Below are positions 60,421-64,000 of a DNA stretch of 64,000 nucleotides, piece after piece; positions within the stretch are counted from its first letter, which is position 1, and each line of letters opens with the position of its first letter. The stretch spans positions 55,469,776 to 55,533,775 of the forward strand of contig NC_092642.1 in the NCBI RefSeq assembly GCF_039555335.1, written 5' to 3'. Under the pieces are notes generated by a model. It saw only the letters and a program-made list of their open reading frames with translations, had not been told where the DNA came from and did no database searches. The DNA comes from Amphiura filiformis (Eukaryota; Echinodermata; Ophiuroidea; Amphilepidida; Amphiuridae). The position numbers and the translations under genes were made by a program.

Positions 60421-60798
60421 GCCAAAACATATGGTTAGTCATTAAAATCATCTTCATATGTCCGTTGGTTCAAAAGTTATGGCGTTTTTACGTAAAAAGC
60501 ATAAAATATGGCGGCCATCTTGGATTTTTTGCTAATGTAGAGTATTTCTAGGGGTATTGTTTTGTTTCCAATGAACCGTTGACCCATTTATATGAATTTA
60601 GATTGAATATAGTCAATATTGTATGACATTTGAATGAATAGTTATGGTTAATTTGTAATTTTCCAAAAAATTAGCGGCCATTTTGAAATTCAAAATGGCG
60701 GCTCTAAATGTTAATGGAAAAACTGGCACCCACTTTATTCTTAATCAGTGATGTTTCTAGATGTGTTTAAACATGGTTGCCAAGAATCTACCCAAAAA

Positions 60799-62935
60799 TT
60801 TGCTTTCTTTGCACAAGCCAACAGACTATTAAATGCGAAGAAAAAGAAGGACAAAAGTGCTGAGCAAAATTTGCAATAAAAAATCAAATCTGAACTGAAC
60901 ACTCTGGTAATTATTTTGGCAAAAATCACAACAGAGTGAATGTGACACTGACCTAGGCCTAGTTTACCATGTGTAAGATCAATAATGCCACCATCACAGG
61001 CTATGTGGAACCCTTTTGTTCCATCATATTTGGAACAGATACTGAAGAATTTGATGATGACAATATGGGCATTTCTGAGGAATTGATAAAGAGACAATGA
61101 TGCGCTTACAAACTTAATTTGGAAAGACTCTGTTGTAGCACTAACGCCATCATCAGATAGTAACAGAGAATATTTTCTCTTTCATGTTACATCTGATGGT
61201 GTCATCACTCATCAAACTAACTGAAACTATCCATGTTTCAGAATATGGACACACCTAATTTCCCAGTGCAAAAGTTATTGAAGGCTATGGGCTCTATACT
61301 AAAACCACCAGAGAAGATTGCTTTTATAAGAAACTTATGAAGGAAACCATAGTGCCCAAGGAAAGTGTTCTTTATGTAGGTGTGGATTTACAAAACAGAG
61401 GAAATTCACCAGAGTTGTACCTTCTGAAGTCCGTAGATGAATGCAAGATCATGTGTTCCATTTCCGTGTAACATACCGGTACTAGATTCTCTCTTTAAAC
61501 TGCCCCATTATTACAAAAGATTGTTAAATTTTCCTTTATCAATCAGTTAGAAAACATTGTACATGTGTTTTTGTGCAAAATTGTGTCTTGTAACATAAAT
61601 TGTAATTATTTGTACATGCATTATCAATATCATTAAGAGTTTGAAAAAAATTTGTACATTTTTATGCGTTCCGACAAAATGTTCGCGCCATGGAAAATCT
61701 ATAGCAGGTAGCATAGTAAAAGTACACATTTTCTGAAAGCTCTAGCTCTATAGAGCTCAAATATAATGTTCTTTTTGATGTGGGGTATAAGATCAACAAA
61801 AAAATATCACACAAAATTCAGAAAAATTTTCATAAAAAATCTCACTTTCTTCTTGCAATATCTCCCTAACCATTAGCCCCCATAAAAACAATGTCATTTT
61901 TGGATTCCTTGTGAAATTTCCTTGCAGAATATGTATACTTTTCCTGTAGTAGCATACACAACCACTGAAATAATTAGTTTCAAATGAAAATTGGCGTATT
62001 TCTCGGAACAGAAAAAGTGAACTTTTCATGTCACGCGAAAATCTACCAGTTCAAAACGCGTGGCCTTAAACAAATCTACCACCTATCCCACATTGCATTT
62101 CCCCCCCCCTTGAAAATGGTTCATTTTTGGTCAAAAATGGGCTGGAGCGATATTGGGTGTAATTTTAGCAAGATTTTTGATGCGATCGCCTATCATGATC
62201 AGCTGTGTTTACTTCCATTGCTTTACACGGTGTCATGCTTCAGCGAATCCGACTAGATTTTGAATGCAATGGTCTCTAGCTTAGAATGTGCTCTATCGGT
62301 GAGCAAATTCTTGGCTAGACTTCTCAAGCAAAACTGGGGGGCCCTGAAATTTTTGAGACCTGAAAAGGGGGGCCCCAAAAATTTTTGCAATTAATTTTTT
62401 TGCATCAGCCCCCCCTAACAAGTGTTTGTGAACGGTCCCTTCTTGTTTATATTGTATACAGTACTGTACACAGATAGATGAATTGATAGAAAGTTCATAC
62501 ATACGCGCTATATAACAGCAATAGGCGGGCATAAAGAATTATGCCTGGCTTTCTGGTCGTAAACAAGCCCGGGGGGCCACTCATGATGAAAGTTGTAAGC
62601 ATCAGCATGTAGCGTTGGGCGATATCGCGCCCTGCGATATATCGCGATATTAAATCCTTATCACGATGACGATATGTAGAAAAAGTGACAGGCGATATAC
62701 TTATACTTGGGTCTCCCATCCCGCTTCTGTCCACAGCCGACTTAATTTTCAATGCGTATGAGGGCAGCAGTCTAATTGTCTCCCATCCCGCTTCTGTCCA
62801 CAGCCAGCCAACTGTTCATGCACAATATAAATGTTTTGTAGGACTGTATTGGCTAGAAATTTCTTCTTTGATTTTAAGCGATTATTACTTCGAAATGAAA
62901 TTTTGAGAGGAAAGTCCACAATTCTATCAACCCAC
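60799..62935. other. Mostly unassigned; one exon-like frame
   Basis: 61259-61470 is described separately. 62330-62430 has GGGGGGCC/CCCC runs with 'aaatttttg'. 62615-62700 is rich in 'gcgatatcgcg'-type palindromes. 'tctcccatcccgcttctgtc' is repeated 67 bp apart (62712 and 62779). No complete gene. Confidence 0.5.
61259..61470 (+). other. ~70-codon open frame, possible gene fragment
   Basis: It reads KVIEGYGLYTKTTREDCFYK, MKETIVPKESVLYVGVDLQN and then PELYLLKSVDECKIMCS. The 'GVDL..N....L.SVDECK.MC' spacing recalls a PAN/apple domain start, but this is weak. A GTGTAA donor-like site follows. No neighbouring exon was found. Confidence 0.3.
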
Positions 62936-62939
62936 ATTA

Positions 62940-63356
62940 GAGTCCGAAGTTTTCCGTTTTACGGAAAACAGAAAAAAATCAGGGAATCGGAGGTACAACA
63001 CGGAAAATTACATTTTTGTATGATGTGACAAAATTTGTTTAAAAAGATAAGAGAAATAAATGTTAAAAACAATCATGAGTTCTGTGTGTACATTTTTATT
63101 ATAAATATATTGTTTAATAATACCGAAATAAAGGTATATAGGCATGAACCCACTATATCCCTCCAAACATCGTAATAGGCGGCCTATTATTGTGAGAATA
63201 TTCCAATCAGAGCATATCGCGATATTGGACACTTTTAATGACATTAATATCTTTGTGTATACATTTTAAGCTTTATTCATGACACAGATTTACAAATTCT
63301 ACAACACGGATTACAACACGGAAAATGGATTTTAGAAAACGGTAAACTTCGGACTC
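62940..63356. mobile_element. 417-bp MITE with TA duplication
   Basis: The ends are GAGTCCGAAGTTTTCCGTTT and the complement of 'aaacggtaaacttcggactc'. TA lies on both sides (62938-62939, 63357-63358). Inner 'caacacggaaaat' also recurs. Tc1/mariner-like by the TA target (inference). Confidence 0.8.
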
Positions 63357-63711
63357 TACATGAACGGCAAGGCAGCACTCTGATTGGAACTGACTGCGAG
63401 ATCCTTGACATCACCTGCGTCTGCCCCACAATTCAAATGCCGTAATAAGCGGATAATTGAATATATGAATTTTTGCCTCCACTGTGGATCAAACCAGGGA
63501 CCTTTTGTACCAGAGTCCAAGACCTTTAAACCACTCTACATGCCAGTCTCACATGTGTGTCCTTGTTTGCAAGTGTTTACAAATGCACACATATGTACAC
63601 ACATAACAAACAAGGATAAAAAGAAACATAATTGCTGATGATCATAACAAGATAAAAAATTGGAGATCTCTTTTTGTATGAAGATTTATACATTTCAAAA
63701 CATTACATCCA

Positions 63712-64000
63712 GTAGCGTAGCCAGGGGGGGGCAGAGTGCCCCCTGACAAAAAATGAAAGAAAAAAGTGCCCCTCTGACAAAAAATGAAAGAGAAAATCAG
63801 GAGGGCAAAGGAAAAGAAAAAGGGCACAGAGCCCCTTTTCTAGCAAAATTCAGGGCCAAAATAGTATAAAAGACAAAAATTTTCAGGCTCTGCCACACAT
63901 TGTAACAATAAAGCCCCGCTTAGCGGATAATAGGCGAAAATAGTGTAAAATACCTTTTTTTTTTTTCAAGCTTCTGCCACATCATCATCCAATTACGGCC
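63712..64000. mobile_element. Element end cut by the window edge
   Basis: 'ccagtagcgtagccaggggg' begins a repeat with doubled 'gtgcccc.ctgacaaaaaatg' (about 63739 and 63764). The other end is outside the window. Confidence 0.5.

Larger units (their letters stand above)
56217..60798. mobile_element. 4.6-kb element with ~390-bp inverted ends
   Basis: The left arm 56217-56607 begins 'tttttgggtagattcttggc' and passes 'aacatgtttaaacacatct'-type, 'ttcaaaatggccgcc' and 'taaccataactattcatcc'. It ends 'accatatgttttggcat'. The right arm 60408-60798 is its reverse complement at ~85-90%. The arms bracket a broken minus-strand gene of an expanded animal family and two LINE pieces. No clear target duplication was seen at the outer edges. 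Confidence 0.8.

Overview
This window looks like nuclear DNA from a marine invertebrate animal. It is AT-rich, has spliced genes with GT-AG introns, and is packed with non-LTR retrotransposon fragments, fold-back and TIR elements, tRNA-headed SINEs and minisatellites. There is no operon-like packing and no bacterial-type gene. An echinoderm or hemichordate is my best guess from the repeat style and the strong excess of the octamer TAGGCCTA, but nothing seen fixes the species.

Only one gene appears intact. It lies on the minus strand in eight exons between 29361 and 16103. Splicing the exons by hand gives an uninterrupted 534-residue flavoprotein of the GMC family that follows pyranose 2-oxidase from end to end. 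It keeps the catalytic His/Asn pair but has Leu where the fungal enzyme attaches FAD covalently. Its introns hold a nuclear-receptor-site-like array, a mariner-type element, a LINE split by a 1.5 kb TIR element, SINEs, an inverted-repeat element, LINE/MITE insertions and a hAT-type MITE with an 8-bp target duplication.

Layout. 1-3955: an inverted-repeat element with ~600-bp arms, carrying a 2.4 kb TIR element inside. 4360-8790: four tandem copies of a ~0.9 kb repeat, one interrupted by a TTAA MITE. 8948-9931: fold-back element. 10.6-13.1 kb: SINE, a 20-bp minisatellite containing CCCTAA, a MITE and a LINE fragment. 14.4-15.5 kb: two hairpin elements. 16.1-29.4 kb: the oxidase gene. 29.6-39.7 kb: a ~110-bp satellite interrupted by two head-to-tail elements that share ends but differ in the middle. 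39.7-49.7 kb: mostly unrecognised sequence, with a GC-rich-ended TIR element and a hairpin-headed repeat. 50.3-52.3 kb: a LINE with a precisely datable 460-bp insertion. 54.5-55.1 kb: a Foldback-like element made of inverted minisatellites. 56.2-60.8 kb: a 4.6 kb element with ~390-bp inverted ends around a broken gene of an expanded, poorly described animal family. 62.9-64.0 kb: small MITEs.

The transposon-borne reading frames are all decayed. The oxidase stands out because every exon border agrees in phase and no stop or frameshift was found.
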